In this document: positions 16,946-25,794 of the stretch, piece after piece
Numbering within the stretch: position 1 is the stretch's first letter
Layout: every line of letters starts with the position of its first letter
Assembly (NCBI GenBank): GCA_036788195.1
Contig: DAIQNX010000010.1
Location: 25,573 to 89,572 of the forward strand
Origin: CALFXN01 sp937957815
GTDB taxonomy: Bacteria > Synergistota > Synergistia > Synergistales > Aminobacteriaceae
Length of the DNA: 64,000 nt
Reading direction: 5' to 3'
Notes under the pieces: model-generated
What the model was told of the DNA's origin: nothing
Databases searched by the model: none
Seen by the model: only the letters and a program-made list of their open reading frames with translations
Made by a program: the position numbers and the translations under genes

Positions 16946-17047
16946 TCATAGGATCAGGGCGTTCCGCCCCTCGATCCCTTCCCTGTAGATCTCGAGAACC
17001 GCAGCCGCATCCGAAGAACGCATCGGACGGATCATCCGGATGACCAT
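16946..17047 (-). pseudogene. N-terminal remnant of a PAT-type GNAT acetyltransferase
   Basis: On the minus strand 33 codons read MVIRMIRPMRSSDAAAVLEI, continuing YREGIEGRNA, and end at a TGA. This matches the first strand and helix of phosphinothricin-type N-acetyltransferases (IRPM..D..AV..IY..GI..GNA). Nothing of the remaining ~130 residues follows; beyond the stop lies the terminator of the dctP operon. A plausible ribosome site (GTCGGAG) precedes it. It is most likely the stub of a deleted gene. It is a different GNAT subfamily from the intact gene at 17155, so not a duplicate of it. Confidence 0.55.
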
Positions 17048-17154
17048 CTCCGACTTTCGCAAATTTTCCACATATTCTACGTCATCCGTTTACAAAAATC
17101 GCCGTCTGGAGTGAAATTGCTCTGGAACTCTCCAATCCGAAAGGAGGATCATCC

Positions 17155-17676
17155 GTGAAAACATTCTCCGAAAAGGATCTCGACGACGTCTGGATCCGGA
17201 CCGAAATGAAACCCGGCGATCTCGGTGCGATCGTCCATCTGCACGGAACCCTCTACGCGAAGGAGTACGGCTTCGACACGACGTTCGAGACGTATGTCGC
17301 CAGACCTCTCTGCGATTTCGTGCTTCAGCCGTCGAAACGGCAGAAGATATGGCTCGTCGAGCGGGAACAGTCGCTCCGGGGGTGCATCGCGATCGTGGAG
17401 TCCACCCCGGAGGTCGCGCAGCTCAGATGGTTCCTGCTCCACCCGGACATCAGAGGACTCGGCCTCGGACGCTATCTCGTCGGAGAAGCCGTGAAACACT
17501 GCCGCTCCGAGGGGTTCTCCGAAGTGTTCCTGTGGACGCTCGAATCGCTCAGGGCCGCGCTGAAGCTCTACCGTGAACAGGGGTTTTCGCTCGTGGAGGA
17601 AGATCGCCACGTGATATGGGGACAGACGGTGACGGAGCAGAAATACGCGATGTCGCTGAGGAAGCCGGTCGCCTGA
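17155..17676 (+). CDS. GNAT family N-acetyltransferase
   Basis: The 173-residue GNAT domain protein starts at a GTG with AAAGGAGG 9 bases upstream. It shows the GNAT acetyl-CoA loop LLHPDIRGLGLGRYLVGEAV near residue 105 (R-G-x-G-L-G) and the later LYREQGFSLVEE. The opening EMKPGDLGAIVHLHGTLYAKEYGFD resembles the acetyltransferase half found alone or fused to MarR regulators. The acceptor is unknown. It is a single gene between the dctP operon and the convergent S9 peptidase. Confidence 0.85.
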   Translation: MKTFSEKDLDDVWIRTEMKPGDLGAIVHLHGTLYAKEYGFDTTFETYVARPLCDFVLQPSKRQKIWLVEREQSLRGCIAIVESTPEVAQLRWFLLHPDIRGLGLGRYLVGEAVKHCRSEGFSEVFLWTLESLRAALKLYREQGFSLVEEDRHVIWGQTVTEQKYAMSLRKPVA

Positions 17677-17741
17677 CGGACCGTGCGGGACGGACGAGCA
17701 TCCGTTCGCGTCCGCCCCTGCGCGATCCCCGAAACCGAAGC

Positions 17742-19703
17742 CTACGCTTTGAGATACCGCTCGAACCAGGCGACGATCTCCCGAAGGCGCGCGAGCCGGG
17801 GCTTCGGTCGCCCGGAACGGCTGAGTTCGTGGTTCTCGCCCCTGAAGACGCAGATTCTCGAGGGAACGCCATGACGCCTGAGCGCCGTGAACATCTGGAG
17901 CCCCTGGGTAAGTTCGCAGCGATGGTCCTCGTCGGAGTGGATGAAGAGCGTCGGCGTTTTCGCCCTGTCCGCGTATTTCAGCGGCGAATGCCACCAGAGC
18001 TTGTCGACGTCCGTCCAGATGTCGGCGGCCTGCTGATCCGGCACGAAGTAGTACCCGATGTCGGAGATCCCCGCCTTCGAGATCCAGTTCGAGATGCTCC
18101 GCTGCGCGATGGCCGCCCGGAATCGGTCCGTATGGCCGATGATCCAGTTCGTCATGTAGCCGCCGTAGGAGCCTCCCGTGACGCCGAGACGCCCCGCGTC
18201 GACGAACGGGAGGTTCGCGGTCGCCCAGTCCGTCACGGCCATGAGGTCGTCGTAGTCGATCGTGCCGTACTTTCCGCGGATGTCGTCGAACGCGTTGCCG
18301 TAACCGTCGCTCCCGCGGGGGTTCGCGTACACAACGACGTACCCTTTCGCGGCCCAGCACTGCATCTCGTGGAAGTAGACGTCGCCGAACGTCATCTTCG
18401 GGCCGCCGTGGATGTTGAGGATCATCGGGTACTTCGCGCCCTCGCGGAAACCGACGGGCCTCATGAACCAGACGTCGAGCGGATCGCCCGACCCCGGGTC
18501 GGTCCGGACGTGTTCGGGGCGGATCACGTCGATTTCCGACAGGATCTCCCGGTTGAAGTTCGTGACCCTCCGTTCACCGTCCGCATCGACGATGTACAGC
18601 TCTTCGAGGTCCTGCCCCTCCATGCCGACGACAGCCGCCCTGTCGCCGTTCACGTCGTAGTCGTCGACGGTCGAGATCGTCTTCGTGAGCCATTCGACGG
18701 CCCCTGACTCATCGACCCGTTCGAGGACGGAACGGGAGCCTTCCGTCGATACGAACCACGCCTTCCCGGTGCCGGAGAAGAAGCTCAGATTCAGATCCGC
18801 GCACCCGTAGCGGCAGTCGGACGCCACCGAATTTCGCAGGCCCCTGTCGAGTGCCGGGGTGACGCACGCGCGTTTCCCGCCCGAAAGCACGTGGAACCGC
18901 ACGTTCTCGTTCACCCCGTGGGCGAGGCAGTCGCTCCCCGTGAGCAGGATCGCGTCGTCCGCGCCCTCCCACGGCGCGTAGTCGGCGCACTTGCACGAGA
19001 AGCCTTCCTTTTCTCCGTCGAGAAGGATTTTCCGGTCTCCGCCGTCGATCGCGATCTCCATCAGGACGTTTCTCTGCGGGCGGACGTCCCTGTAGACTGG
19101 TCCGAGCGCGAGGACGTTCGTCCCGTCCCGGGAAACGCGATATCGTTCGACATCCATATCCTCGGGCGTCAGCCGCGTGAGCGAGCCCGTCGAGAGGTCG
19201 CACAGGCAGAGCGCGTGTTTCTTCCCTCCCGTGAACCCCTTGCCGTTCGAGCAGAACGGCACCGATTCGAATACCATATAGTCGGCCTGCTCCGGATTGT
19301 CGATCTCGGGCTCGAAGGCCGCGAGAACGAGAGCGCGAGCCTCGCCGAGCGCCCGGATGCTCGTCACGTCGCGGGCGATCGTACAGACGGGACGGGCCTC
19401 TCCGCCGTCCGGCGAGAGCGCGTAGATTCTCGTCTGCCCCTTCGGAATTTCGGCGCGGTCGCTCGCGAAAATGATCTCGGATCCATCGCGGCTCCAGCAG
19501 AAGAACTTTTCCCTCGCGGATGTCGTGAGACGGCGGCTCGCGTCGCGGACGCAGTCGTACAGCCAGATGTCCGACGAATATCGGTTGGCCTCGAGGTCAG
19601 CCTGATGGACGAAGAACGCGACCTTCGTCCCGTCCGGCGAGAATCCCGGACGGGAGAGGAAACGGAAACGCAGGATATCCCTGGGTTCAACGGGTCTTTT
19701 CAC
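17742..19703 (-). CDS. S9 family prolyl oligopeptidase-type peptidase
   Basis: The 653-residue protein is read from a GTG that follows GGAAGGAGTCGATCGTTC; the open frame extends further but homologues begin near KRPVEPRDILRFRF. Residues 1-400 form a beta-propeller of repeated strands (for example GFSPDGTKVAFF, FFCWSRDGSEIIFASDR). The C-terminal alpha/beta-hydrolase contains the nucleophile motif GVTGGSYGGYMTNW, the acid in LFIHSDEDHRC and the His in FRGENHELSRSG. This is the acylaminoacyl-peptidase/S9C layout, without a signal peptide, so probably cytosolic peptide cleavage. It is not obviously in the uxuA operon, being separated by 149 bases. Confidence 0.88.
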   Translation of the reverse strand: MKRPVEPRDILRFRFLSRPGFSPDGTKVAFFVHQADLEANRYSSDIWLYDCVRDASRRLTTSAREKFFCWSRDGSEIIFASDRAEIPKGQTRIYALSPDGGEARPVCTIARDVTSIRALGEARALVLAAFEPEIDNPEQADYMVFESVPFCSNGKGFTGGKKHALCLCDLSTGSLTRLTPEDMDVERYRVSRDGTNVLALGPVYRDVRPQRNVLMEIAIDGGDRKILLDGEKEGFSCKCADYAPWEGADDAILLTGSDCLAHGVNENVRFHVLSGGKRACVTPALDRGLRNSVASDCRYGCADLNLSFFSGTGKAWFVSTEGSRSVLERVDESGAVEWLTKTISTVDDYDVNGDRAAVVGMEGQDLEELYIVDADGERRVTNFNREILSEIDVIRPEHVRTDPGSGDPLDVWFMRPVGFREGAKYPMILNIHGGPKMTFGDVYFHEMQCWAAKGYVVVYANPRGSDGYGNAFDDIRGKYGTIDYDDLMAVTDWATANLPFVDAGRLGVTGGSYGGYMTNWIIGHTDRFRAAIAQRSISNWISKAGISDIGYYFVPDQQAADIWTDVDKLWWHSPLKYADRAKTPTLFIHSDEDHRCELTQGLQMFTALRRHGVPSRICVFRGENHELSRSGRPKPRLARLREIVAWFERYLKA

Positions 19704-19852
19704 GAACGATCGACTCCTTCCAGACGGATGCCGGAAATGCGAAACGGCGCCCCGGTCTTCAGGAACGCCGCCATATACTATCATATTCCGTTCCCCTGTC
19801 CGATCCTGCCATTGTCAGGCGAAAGCCGCACAGCGCCGCCCTTTTGCCGCCG

Positions 19853-20911
19853 TCACCGGCCCTCTCCCGCAGCTTCCTTCCCGATGGCTTCCCAGAGCCC
19901 GGCAAGGTACATGATCCCGAGTGCGCGGTCGTAGAGCCCATACCCCGGTTTCCCCGTCTCGCCCCAGATCATGCGGCCGTGGTCCGGACGCATCGGGCCC
20001 GAGAAGCCGACGTCGTGGTACGCCTTCATGATCTCGAAGATATCCAGCGATCCGCAGGCGCTCGGATGGGCGCTTTCGTGGAAGTCGCGCCCCTCGAGGA
20101 TCTTCACGTTCCGAACGTGCGCGAAGTGGATGCGCTTCCCGAAACGCCGGATGATCTCCGGAAGATCGTTGTCGCGGCTGACGCCGAACGATCCGGAACA
20201 CAGCGCGAGTCCGTTGTTCGGACTGTCGGCGAGCGACAGCATCCGCTCGAGCGCCGCCTCGCACGTGATGATCCTCGGAACGCCGAACACCGGCCACGGC
20301 GGGTCGTCGGGGTGGATGCCCATACGAACGCCGGCCTCCTCCGCGACCGGAACCACGCGTTCGAGGAAGTAGCGGAGGTTCTCCCAGACGCCCTCTTCGC
20401 CCATGTCCCGGTACGCGTCGACGAGGCGGGGCATCTCCTCTTCGCCGTAGGAGAAGATCCACGCGGGAAGCGACTTCCCCCACGAGAAGAGATTCATCCC
20501 CGAGATCGCGTCGTGGTCGTACGAAAGGCATGTCGACCCGTCGGGAAGCCGCATGGCGAGATCGGTCCGCACCCAGTCGAACAGGGGCATGAAGTTGTAG
20601 CACAAGACGCCGACGCCCGCGCGCCCCATGTTCCGGACGCTCTCGCAGAACGCGTCGATATAGGCGTCGCGCGTTCCCCTGAGCCCGAGCTTGATGTCCT
20701 CGTGGACGGGGATGCTCTCGATCGCGGAGAGCGAGAAGCCCTTGTCCTCGACGCTCTTTCTGAGCGCCAGGATGCGGTCGGACGGCCAGACTTGCCCCGG
20801 CGGGATATCGAACAGGGCGCCGACGATTCCCGTGACGACCGGGATCTGTGCGATCCGCTCGAGCGTCACGGGATCGTCGTCGCCGTACCATCGGAACGAA
20901 AACTGAACCAT
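19853..20911 (-). CDS. uxuA: Mannonate dehydratase
   Basis: The 352-residue protein has UxuA family length and motifs: FSFRWYGDDDPVTLERIAQI at the N-terminus, GVGVLCYNFMPLFDWVRTDL near 100, then GIHPDDPPWPVFGVPRI, CSGSFGVSRDNDLPEIIRRF, FAHVRNVKI and GPMRPDHGRMIWGE with metal-binding Cys/His/Asp residues. It converts D-mannonate to 2-keto-3-deoxygluconate. It is last in an operon with an SDR, a TRAP importer and a zinc alcohol dehydrogenase. KDG kinase and aldolase are not in this window. Confidence 0.95.
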   Translation of the reverse strand: MVQFSFRWYGDDDPVTLERIAQIPVVTGIVGALFDIPPGQVWPSDRILALRKSVEDKGFSLSAIESIPVHEDIKLGLRGTRDAYIDAFCESVRNMGRAGVGVLCYNFMPLFDWVRTDLAMRLPDGSTCLSYDHDAISGMNLFSWGKSLPAWIFSYGEEEMPRLVDAYRDMGEEGVWENLRYFLERVVPVAEEAGVRMGIHPDDPPWPVFGVPRIITCEAALERMLSLADSPNNGLALCSGSFGVSRDNDLPEIIRRFGKRIHFAHVRNVKILEGRDFHESAHPSACGSLDIFEIMKAYHDVGFSGPMRPDHGRMIWGETGKPGYGLYDRALGIMYLAGLWEAIGKEAAGEGR

Positions 20912-20942
20912 GCGCTTCCTCCTTTTCTGCGGGCCCCCGGGA

Positions 20943-21698
20943 TCAGAACCCGATGCTCGTTCCGCCGTCCACCGGCAGCACGACGCCGGTCAGGTACCTC
21001 GCGGCGGGCGAGAGCAGGAACGCCGCGGCCATTCCGACCTCTTCGGGCGTTCCGAGACGATCCATCGGGGTCCTCGAGATGACCTTCGCCCTCCGGTTCG
21101 GATCGCCCTCGAACGCCTTGCGCGACATGGCCGTGTCGATGAACCCGGGAGCGACCGCGTTGACGGTCACCCCTTTGGGCGAGAACTCCGTGGCGATCTG
21201 CTTCGCCAGTCCCGCGACGGCCGCCTTGGACGCCGTATACGCGCAGACCTTCGGGATTCCGAACAGCGACGTCATCGAGGCTACGAAGAGAACGCTCCCC
21301 TCGCCGCGCGCAAGAAGCCGTTTGCCGACCTCGCGCGTCATCGCGAACGCGCCGAGAAGGTTGATCTGCAGGACCGCGAGAAATTCCTCGTCCGACGTGT
21401 CGACGACGTCCTTCTTGAGATTTCTCCCGGCGTTGTTGACGAGCCCCCAGAGCGGGCCCTTTTCCTCGACCTTCGCGACGAACGCGGGGATCGACGGAAG
21501 ATCCGCGACGTCGCCGACGAACCGGGAACTCCGTTCGCCAAGCTCGCTGCACGCCGCAGCGAGCGTCTCTTCGTGACGTCCCGAGAGAACCGCGAAGCCA
21601 CCGGCGTCGACGATCGACCGCGCGATCGCGAGTCCGATGCCCTGCCCCCCTCCCGTCACGAGAATGCGCTTTCCTTCGAGCGAAAACGGGTGCGCCAT
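20943..21698 (-). CDS. SDR family oxidoreductase, probable sugar-acid reductase
   Basis: The 251-residue classical short-chain dehydrogenase shows LVTGGGQGIGLAIARSI (TGxxxGIG), GLVNNAGRN (NNAG), a catalytic Ser in VASMTSLFG and the YTASKAAV (YxxxK) pair, then NAVAPGFIDT. Its position 31 bases before uxuA and behind a TRAP operon suggests it reduces D-fructuronate to D-mannonate, a step some bacteria carry out with an SDR instead of UxuB. Gluconate 5-dehydrogenase-like activity is the main alternative. Family certain, role inferred. Confidence 0.85.
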   Translation of the reverse strand: MAHPFSLEGKRILVTGGGQGIGLAIARSIVDAGGFAVLSGRHEETLAAACSELGERSSRFVGDVADLPSIPAFVAKVEEKGPLWGLVNNAGRNLKKDVVDTSDEEFLAVLQINLLGAFAMTREVGKRLLARGEGSVLFVASMTSLFGIPKVCAYTASKAAVAGLAKQIATEFSPKGVTVNAVAPGFIDTAMSRKAFEGDPNRRAKVISRTPMDRLGTPEEVGMAAAFLLSPAARYLTGVVLPVDGGTSIGF

Positions 21699-21744
21699 AG
21701 TTCCGTAGCCTCCCTGACCCGTTCCGGGTCCTGTGTTTGCGTTT

Positions 21745-23022
21745 CTACCTGCCGAGAAGGAGATTCGGCAGGAAGAGCGTGACCTGCGGCACGTAGGTCA
21801 CGAGCCCCAGGACGACGAAGCTCGCCGCCAGGAACGGCAGGAGTGCCTTCGTGATATCCATGATGGACACCTTTCCGATTCCCGAGGCGATGAACAGACA
21901 GACGCCGACGGGGGGCGTATTCAGCCCGATGACCAGATTCAGGACGCACATGACCGTGAACTGGATCGGGTCGACGCCGACCTGGACGGCGACATTGAGA
22001 AGGATCGGCATCAGGATCATGACGGCCGCGATCGTCTCCATGAAGGTCCCCACGAAGAGCAGGAGAATGTTGATCATGAGCAGCAGGAGGTATTTGTTCC
22101 GCGTCAGGTCGAGCATCCACTCGGCCACCATCTGCGGGACCTGCTCCGTCGTGAGGATCCACGCGAAGAGGTTCGCGAGACCGACGAGCATCATGAGCGA
22201 CGACGTCGTGATCGCCGTGTCCAGGAAGATCTTCGTGAGATCCTTCCATCCGAGATTCCGGTAGACGAAGACGCCGATCACGATCGCGTACACGACCGCC
22301 ACCATCGCGGCCTCTGTCGGCGTGAAGTATCCGTTGGCGATCCCGACGAAGATGAGGACGATGAGGAGAAGCGCCCAGACCGCGTTCCAGATGGACGCGA
22401 AGAACTGCTTCAGCGACATCGGGGGTTCCTTCGGGTGGTTGCGCTTGACGGAGATGTAATACGACACGACGCCGAGCGCGAGACCCAAAAGAAGTCCCGG
22501 AACGACTCCCGCGATGAACAGCTTGCTCACGGACAGCCCCGCGACGGTCCCCGCGACGATCATCGGAAGGCTCGGCGGAATGATCGGGCCGCACATCGAC
22601 GACGCGGCCGTGACCGCACACGAGAAGTCCGCCTCGTACCCCGTCTTCTTCATCGCCGGGATCAGGATCGCGCCGATGCTCGCGGTATCGGCGGCCGCCG
22701 TTCCGGAAATTCCGGCGAAAAAGACGCTCGCGGCGATGTTCGCGAGCGACAGGCCGCCGCGAATCCGTCCGACGAGGGCGTTCGAGAAGTCGATGATCCG
22801 TTCGGTGATCCCGCCGACGTTCATGAGGTTTCCGGCGAGGATGAAGCCGGGCACGCAGAGAATGACGAACGAGTCGATGCCGCTGAACATCCGCTGCGGG
22901 ATGATATTGAGGGGGATATCGGCGACGATGAGGTAGACCGCCGAGGAAAGGCCGAGACAGAAGGCGATGGGGAAACCGATCAGCATGGCGAGGAAAAAGA
23001 CCGCGAACATCGTGAGGATCAT
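21745..23022 (-). CDS. dctM: TRAP transporter large permease (DctM)
   Basis: The 425-residue polytopic protein contains FVILCVPGFILAGNLMNVGG near residue 55, VFFAGISGTAAADTASIGAI near 110, MCGPIIPPSLPMIVAGTVAG near 145, and the C-terminal MCVLNLVIGLNTPPVGVCLF. The start codon overlaps the dctQ stop in ATGA. It forms the transport channel of a system that presumably imports the aldonate or uronate used by the flanking enzymes. Confidence 0.93.
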   Translation of the reverse strand: MILTMFAVFFLAMLIGFPIAFCLGLSSAVYLIVADIPLNIIPQRMFSGIDSFVILCVPGFILAGNLMNVGGITERIIDFSNALVGRIRGGLSLANIAASVFFAGISGTAAADTASIGAILIPAMKKTGYEADFSCAVTAASSMCGPIIPPSLPMIVAGTVAGLSVSKLFIAGVVPGLLLGLALGVVSYYISVKRNHPKEPPMSLKQFFASIWNAVWALLLIVLIFVGIANGYFTPTEAAMVAVVYAIVIGVFVYRNLGWKDLTKIFLDTAITTSSLMMLVGLANLFAWILTTEQVPQMVAEWMLDLTRNKYLLLLMINILLLFVGTFMETIAAVMILMPILLNVAVQVGVDPIQFTVMCVLNLVIGLNTPPVGVCLFIASGIGKVSIMDITKALLPFLAASFVVLGLVTYVPQVTLFLPNLLLGR

Positions 23023-23522
23023 GGCTTGAGCGCCTCCCTTCCCGCGTCTCCGCCCGAAAGGAACGCGCGGACCGCTCCGCCGAGATCGGCGACGAGGTAG
23101 ACCGTCAGCGTCAGGGCCGCCAGGAACATGCTGAAATAGAAGACGCTCATCGGCATCATCAGCGCCGCGGACGTCTGTCCCTCCACCGCGACGACGATGG
23201 ACCACGCCTCGACGGTCACGGCCCCGAAAAAGGCCGCGAGGACGACGTCGATGAAGACTGCGAGGACGGTGTTCACGCGCGCCGAAAGGCGCGACGTAAG
23301 GATATCGACGTTCACGTACGCCCGCTCCCTGACCGCGAGCCCCGCGGAGAAGCCGACCGTGTAGAGCAGCATCAGCCGCGACACCTCTTCCGTCCACGTC
23401 GGGACCTTCGGGAAGAAGAGCCGGGCGACGACCTGGAGCATGACGACGCTCACCATTCCCGCCAGGCTCGCGATGCTTCCGAGTTTGAGAATTCCTTCGC
23501 ATATGTTCCTGAGAGCCTTCAC
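23019..23522 (-). CDS. dctQ: TRAP transporter small permease (DctQ)
   Basis: The protein has 167 residues and four membrane helices, with the family core VVARLFFPKVPTWTEEVSRL. A GTG start is chosen because AGGAGG sits 10-11 bases upstream; an in-frame TTG seven codons earlier would include that ribosome site within the gene. It is coupled to dctM by a four-base overlap and preceded by an intercistronic hairpin after dctP. Confidence 0.9.
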   Translation of the reverse strand: MKALRNICEGILKLGSIASLAGMVSVVMLQVVARLFFPKVPTWTEEVSRLMLLYTVGFSAGLAVRERAYVNVDILTSRLSARVNTVLAVFIDVVLAAFFGAVTVEAWSIVVAVEGQTSAALMMPMSVFYFSMFLAALTLTVYLVADLGGAVRAFLSGGDAGREALKP

Positions 23523-23551
23523 GCGGAATCGCACCTCCTGCAAGAAAGAAC

Positions 23552-23580
23552 GGCAGGCGCCGCGTGCGCGGGCGCCTGCC
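23552..23580 (-). promoter_or_regulatory. Intercistronic hairpin between dctP and dctQ
   Basis: A perfect 10-bp GC stem (23552-23561 with 23571-23580) with a 9-base loop lies just after the dctP stop. No T tract follows. It probably protects receptor mRNA or attenuates the permease genes, as at 7071-7096. Confidence 0.6.
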
Positions 23581-23589
23581 GCGGGTCGA

Positions 23590-24564
23590 TTACTGGATCG
23601 CCTGGATCTTTTTGTACATCTCCTTCTGGCCGTCGTTCAGGTTCTTCAGGACGGCTTCGCTCGCGATCTTCGCGAACGCCGCCTGATCGACGTCGACGAA
23701 CGTCATCTTTTCCTTCAGGAACTTCTCGAGCTTGCCCTCCTCTTCGAGGAAGAGCGTGTTCTCGTACGCCTGCATCTCCCTGCCCGCGTCGAGGATGACC
23801 TTCTTCAGGTCGTCCGGAAGGGACGCGAAACGCTTCTCGCCGATGCAGACGTAGATCCAGCCGCGCACGTGCGACGTCTTGTTGAGGTACTTCTGGACCT
23901 CGTAGAAGTGCGCGCTCGAGATCAGCGCGTAGGGGTTCTCCTGCCCCTCGATGGTCCCCTGCTGCAGGCTCGTGAACACCTCGGAGAACGCCATCGGGAT
24001 CGGCTTCGCGCCGAGGGCTTCCCACGCGGCGAGGAATATCGGGACGTTCGGCAGGCGGATCTTCATCCCCTTCAGATCGCCGGGGGTCTTCACGGGACGG
24101 CTGGAGGTCAGTTCGCGCGGGCCGCGCTCCATGTAGCCGAGAACGCGGAGTTTCGCCTTTTCGAGAACCTGGGCCTCGATCTCCCTGCCGATCTCGCCGC
24201 CGGCGACCTTGTGAAGGTGAGCGGCGTCGCGAAGAAGGTAGGGGGTCGCCATGAAGATGGTCTTGTCGGCGCCGAAGGTCGTCAGCGTTTCGCCGAAAAT
24301 CCCCATGTCAGCCGTTCCGGTCTGGATGGACGTCACGAGATCCTTCTCCTTGCCGAGCTGTTCGTTCGGATAGATCTTGACCTCGATGCGGCCGCCGGAA
24401 TTCTTCTCGACGAGTTCCTTGAACTTCAGGGCGCCGAGATGCCAGGTGTTCTTCTCGTCGGCAAGGTGTCCGAACCTCAGGACGATCTTGTCGGCCGCGA
24501 GCGCGGCGGAAGCACACGCAACGAAAACGGAAAGCGCGAGCAGTACGATACCCAGTTTCCTCAT
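23590..24564 (-). CDS. dctP: TRAP transporter solute receptor (DctP)
   Basis: The 324-residue receptor has a signal peptide (MRKLGIVLLALSVFVACASA, cleaved near LAADK). DctP marks follow: FGHLADEKNTWHLGALKFKE, IYPNEQLGKEKDLVTSIQTG, LTSSRPVKTPGDLKGMKIRL with the carboxylate-binding Arg, and MAFSEVFTSLQQGTIEGQEN. Neighbours (uxuA, SDR, Zn alcohol dehydrogenase) suggest a six-carbon sugar acid such as gulonate, mannonate or a uronate as ligand; characterised DctP proteins for such acids exist. GGAGGGAACAG precedes the ATG. Confidence 0.92.
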   Translation of the reverse strand: MRKLGIVLLALSVFVACASAALAADKIVLRFGHLADEKNTWHLGALKFKELVEKNSGGRIEVKIYPNEQLGKEKDLVTSIQTGTADMGIFGETLTTFGADKTIFMATPYLLRDAAHLHKVAGGEIGREIEAQVLEKAKLRVLGYMERGPRELTSSRPVKTPGDLKGMKIRLPNVPIFLAAWEALGAKPIPMAFSEVFTSLQQGTIEGQENPYALISSAHFYEVQKYLNKTSHVRGWIYVCIGEKRFASLPDDLKKVILDAGREMQAYENTLFLEEEGKLEKFLKEKMTFVDVDQAAFAKIASEAVLKNLNDGQKEMYKKIQAIQ

Positions 24565-24636
24565 TCTGTTCCCTCCTTCGGATAGCCCCGCCCTTCGGTC
24601 GGGGGGATAGCCGCACGAAAGACGTTCCCGACGGAA

Positions 24637-25653
24637 TCAGAACGTCAGAATCACCTTGCAGGTCTCTTTCGGAGAGCGTTCGATCATCGTTATCGCCCCG
24701 GCGGCCTCCTCCATGGGGAAGACGTGCGAGACGAGCGCCCGGGGGTTGACCTCGCCGCGCTCGATCCACCCGAGCGCCTCGGGGAACTTTCCGTTGTGGA
24801 GGCGGGATCCGAGAACGTCGAGTTCCCGTGCCGTGATCGAGCGTTCCGCAATCCTCGACGGTTCGGGGCCAAATCCCAGGACGACGATCCGTCCCGCCGG
24901 AGCCGCCATTTCGACGGACTGTTCGAAGATGTCGGCGCGACCGACCGCGTCGACGGTCACCGAAGGACCGGTGCCTCCCGTCGCGGAGCGGACCCATTCG
25001 CGGATATCCCCCGCCGACGAGTCGAAGACGTCCGACGCTCCCATACACTTCGCGAGCGCAAGTCGCTCGGGGATGATGTCCGCGACCAGAACCCTCGTCC
25101 CGAGGCGGAGGGCTCCCTGGAGGATCACCTGGCCGATCGGGCCCGCTCCGAAGAGAAGCATCGTGTCGTCCCCCGTCACGCGGCCCCGCCAGAGCGTCTC
25201 GGCCGCGATCGTGAACGGTTCGCAGAGCACCGCGGTCTCGAACGGGATATCCTTCCGGAAAACATGGAGCGACGAGACGGGAAGAAGCAGCTGTTCCCGA
25301 GCCATGCCGTCGGTGTGGACGCCCCGGACGCGGAGATTCGAACAGACGTTCCTGCGGCCGATCCGGCAAGCCGGACATTCGCCGCAGAAAATGACGGGAT
25401 CGACGACGACGCGGTCGCCCGGCGACAGGGTCGCGACATCCGGCGCGACGGCGATCACCTCTCCCGCCGCCTCGTGGCCGATGACGCGGGGATACGACGC
25501 GAAGGGGTTCTGTCCGTGAAGGATGTGGATATCCGATCCGCAGATCCCCATCGCACGGACCCGGACGAGGACGTGTCCGGACTGCGGCGCGGGCGGAACT
25601 TCCCGTTCGACGATCCGGAGTTCTCCGGGTCGTGTCACTTCGATGGCACGCAT
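24637..25653 (-). CDS. Zinc-dependent alcohol dehydrogenase, sugar-acid type
   Basis: The 338-residue medium-chain dehydrogenase contains the catalytic zinc site MGICGSDIHILHG with RVIGHEAAGEV, the structural zinc cysteines in VIFCGECPACRIGRRNVCSN, and an NAD Rossmann motif LLFGAGPIGQVILQGA. It resembles the RspB/threonine/polyol dehydrogenase group. As first gene of the operon with uxuA it may oxidise L-gulonate (or L-galactonate) at C5, feeding the uronate pathway. The ATG follows GAGGGAGGAGTCGTC. The upstream open frame is only read-through of a tandem repeat and is not used here. Confidence 0.85.
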   Translation of the reverse strand: MRAIEVTRPGELRIVEREVPPAPQSGHVLVRVRAMGICGSDIHILHGQNPFASYPRVIGHEAAGEVIAVAPDVATLSPGDRVVVDPVIFCGECPACRIGRRNVCSNLRVRGVHTDGMAREQLLLPVSSLHVFRKDIPFETAVLCEPFTIAAETLWRGRVTGDDTMLLFGAGPIGQVILQGALRLGTRVLVADIIPERLALAKCMGASDVFDSSAGDIREWVRSATGGTGPSVTVDAVGRADIFEQSVEMAAPAGRIVVLGFGPEPSRIAERSITARELDVLGSRLHNGKFPEALGWIERGEVNPRALVSHVFPMEEAAGAITMIERSPKETCKVILTF

Positions 25654-25691
25654 GACGACTCCTCCCTCGATCTGGCGATCTGGTGGTTTCC

Positions 25692-25753
25692 TTGCGAGCG
25701 TAATTTGCGAGCGTAATTTGCGAGCGTAATTTGCGAGCGTAATTTGCGAGCGT
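25692..25753. repeat. 13-bp tandem repeat, 4.8 copies
   Basis: The unit TTGCGAGCGTAAT occurs four times without a mismatch (25692-25743), followed by 10 bases of a fifth copy. It lies in the 5' leader of the alcohol dehydrogenase operon, starting about 12 bases after the -10 box and ending 39 bases before the ATG. It could be an array of regulator sites, an RNA element, or a slippage-prone spacer. Confidence 0.95.
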
Positions 25754-25764
25754 TCTATGCCAGC

Positions 25765-25794
25765 ATTGTAACAGAGATACGGTGAAAATGTCAC
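25765..25794 (-). promoter_or_regulatory. Promoter of the adh-dctPQM-SDR-uxuA operon, with palindrome
   Basis: GTGACA (25794-25789) and TACAAT (25770-25765) on the minus strand are 18 bases apart, each matching consensus at five of six positions. The -35 region overlaps an inverted repeat GGTGA-N5-TCACC (25781-25795), a possible operator. Confidence 0.6.

Noticed and set aside
25654..25794. N-terminal extension of the alcohol dehydrogenase through the repeat (ANYARKLRSQITLANYARK)
   Set aside because: The extra residues only translate the 13-bp repeat, and a good ribosome site with ATG lies downstream of it.
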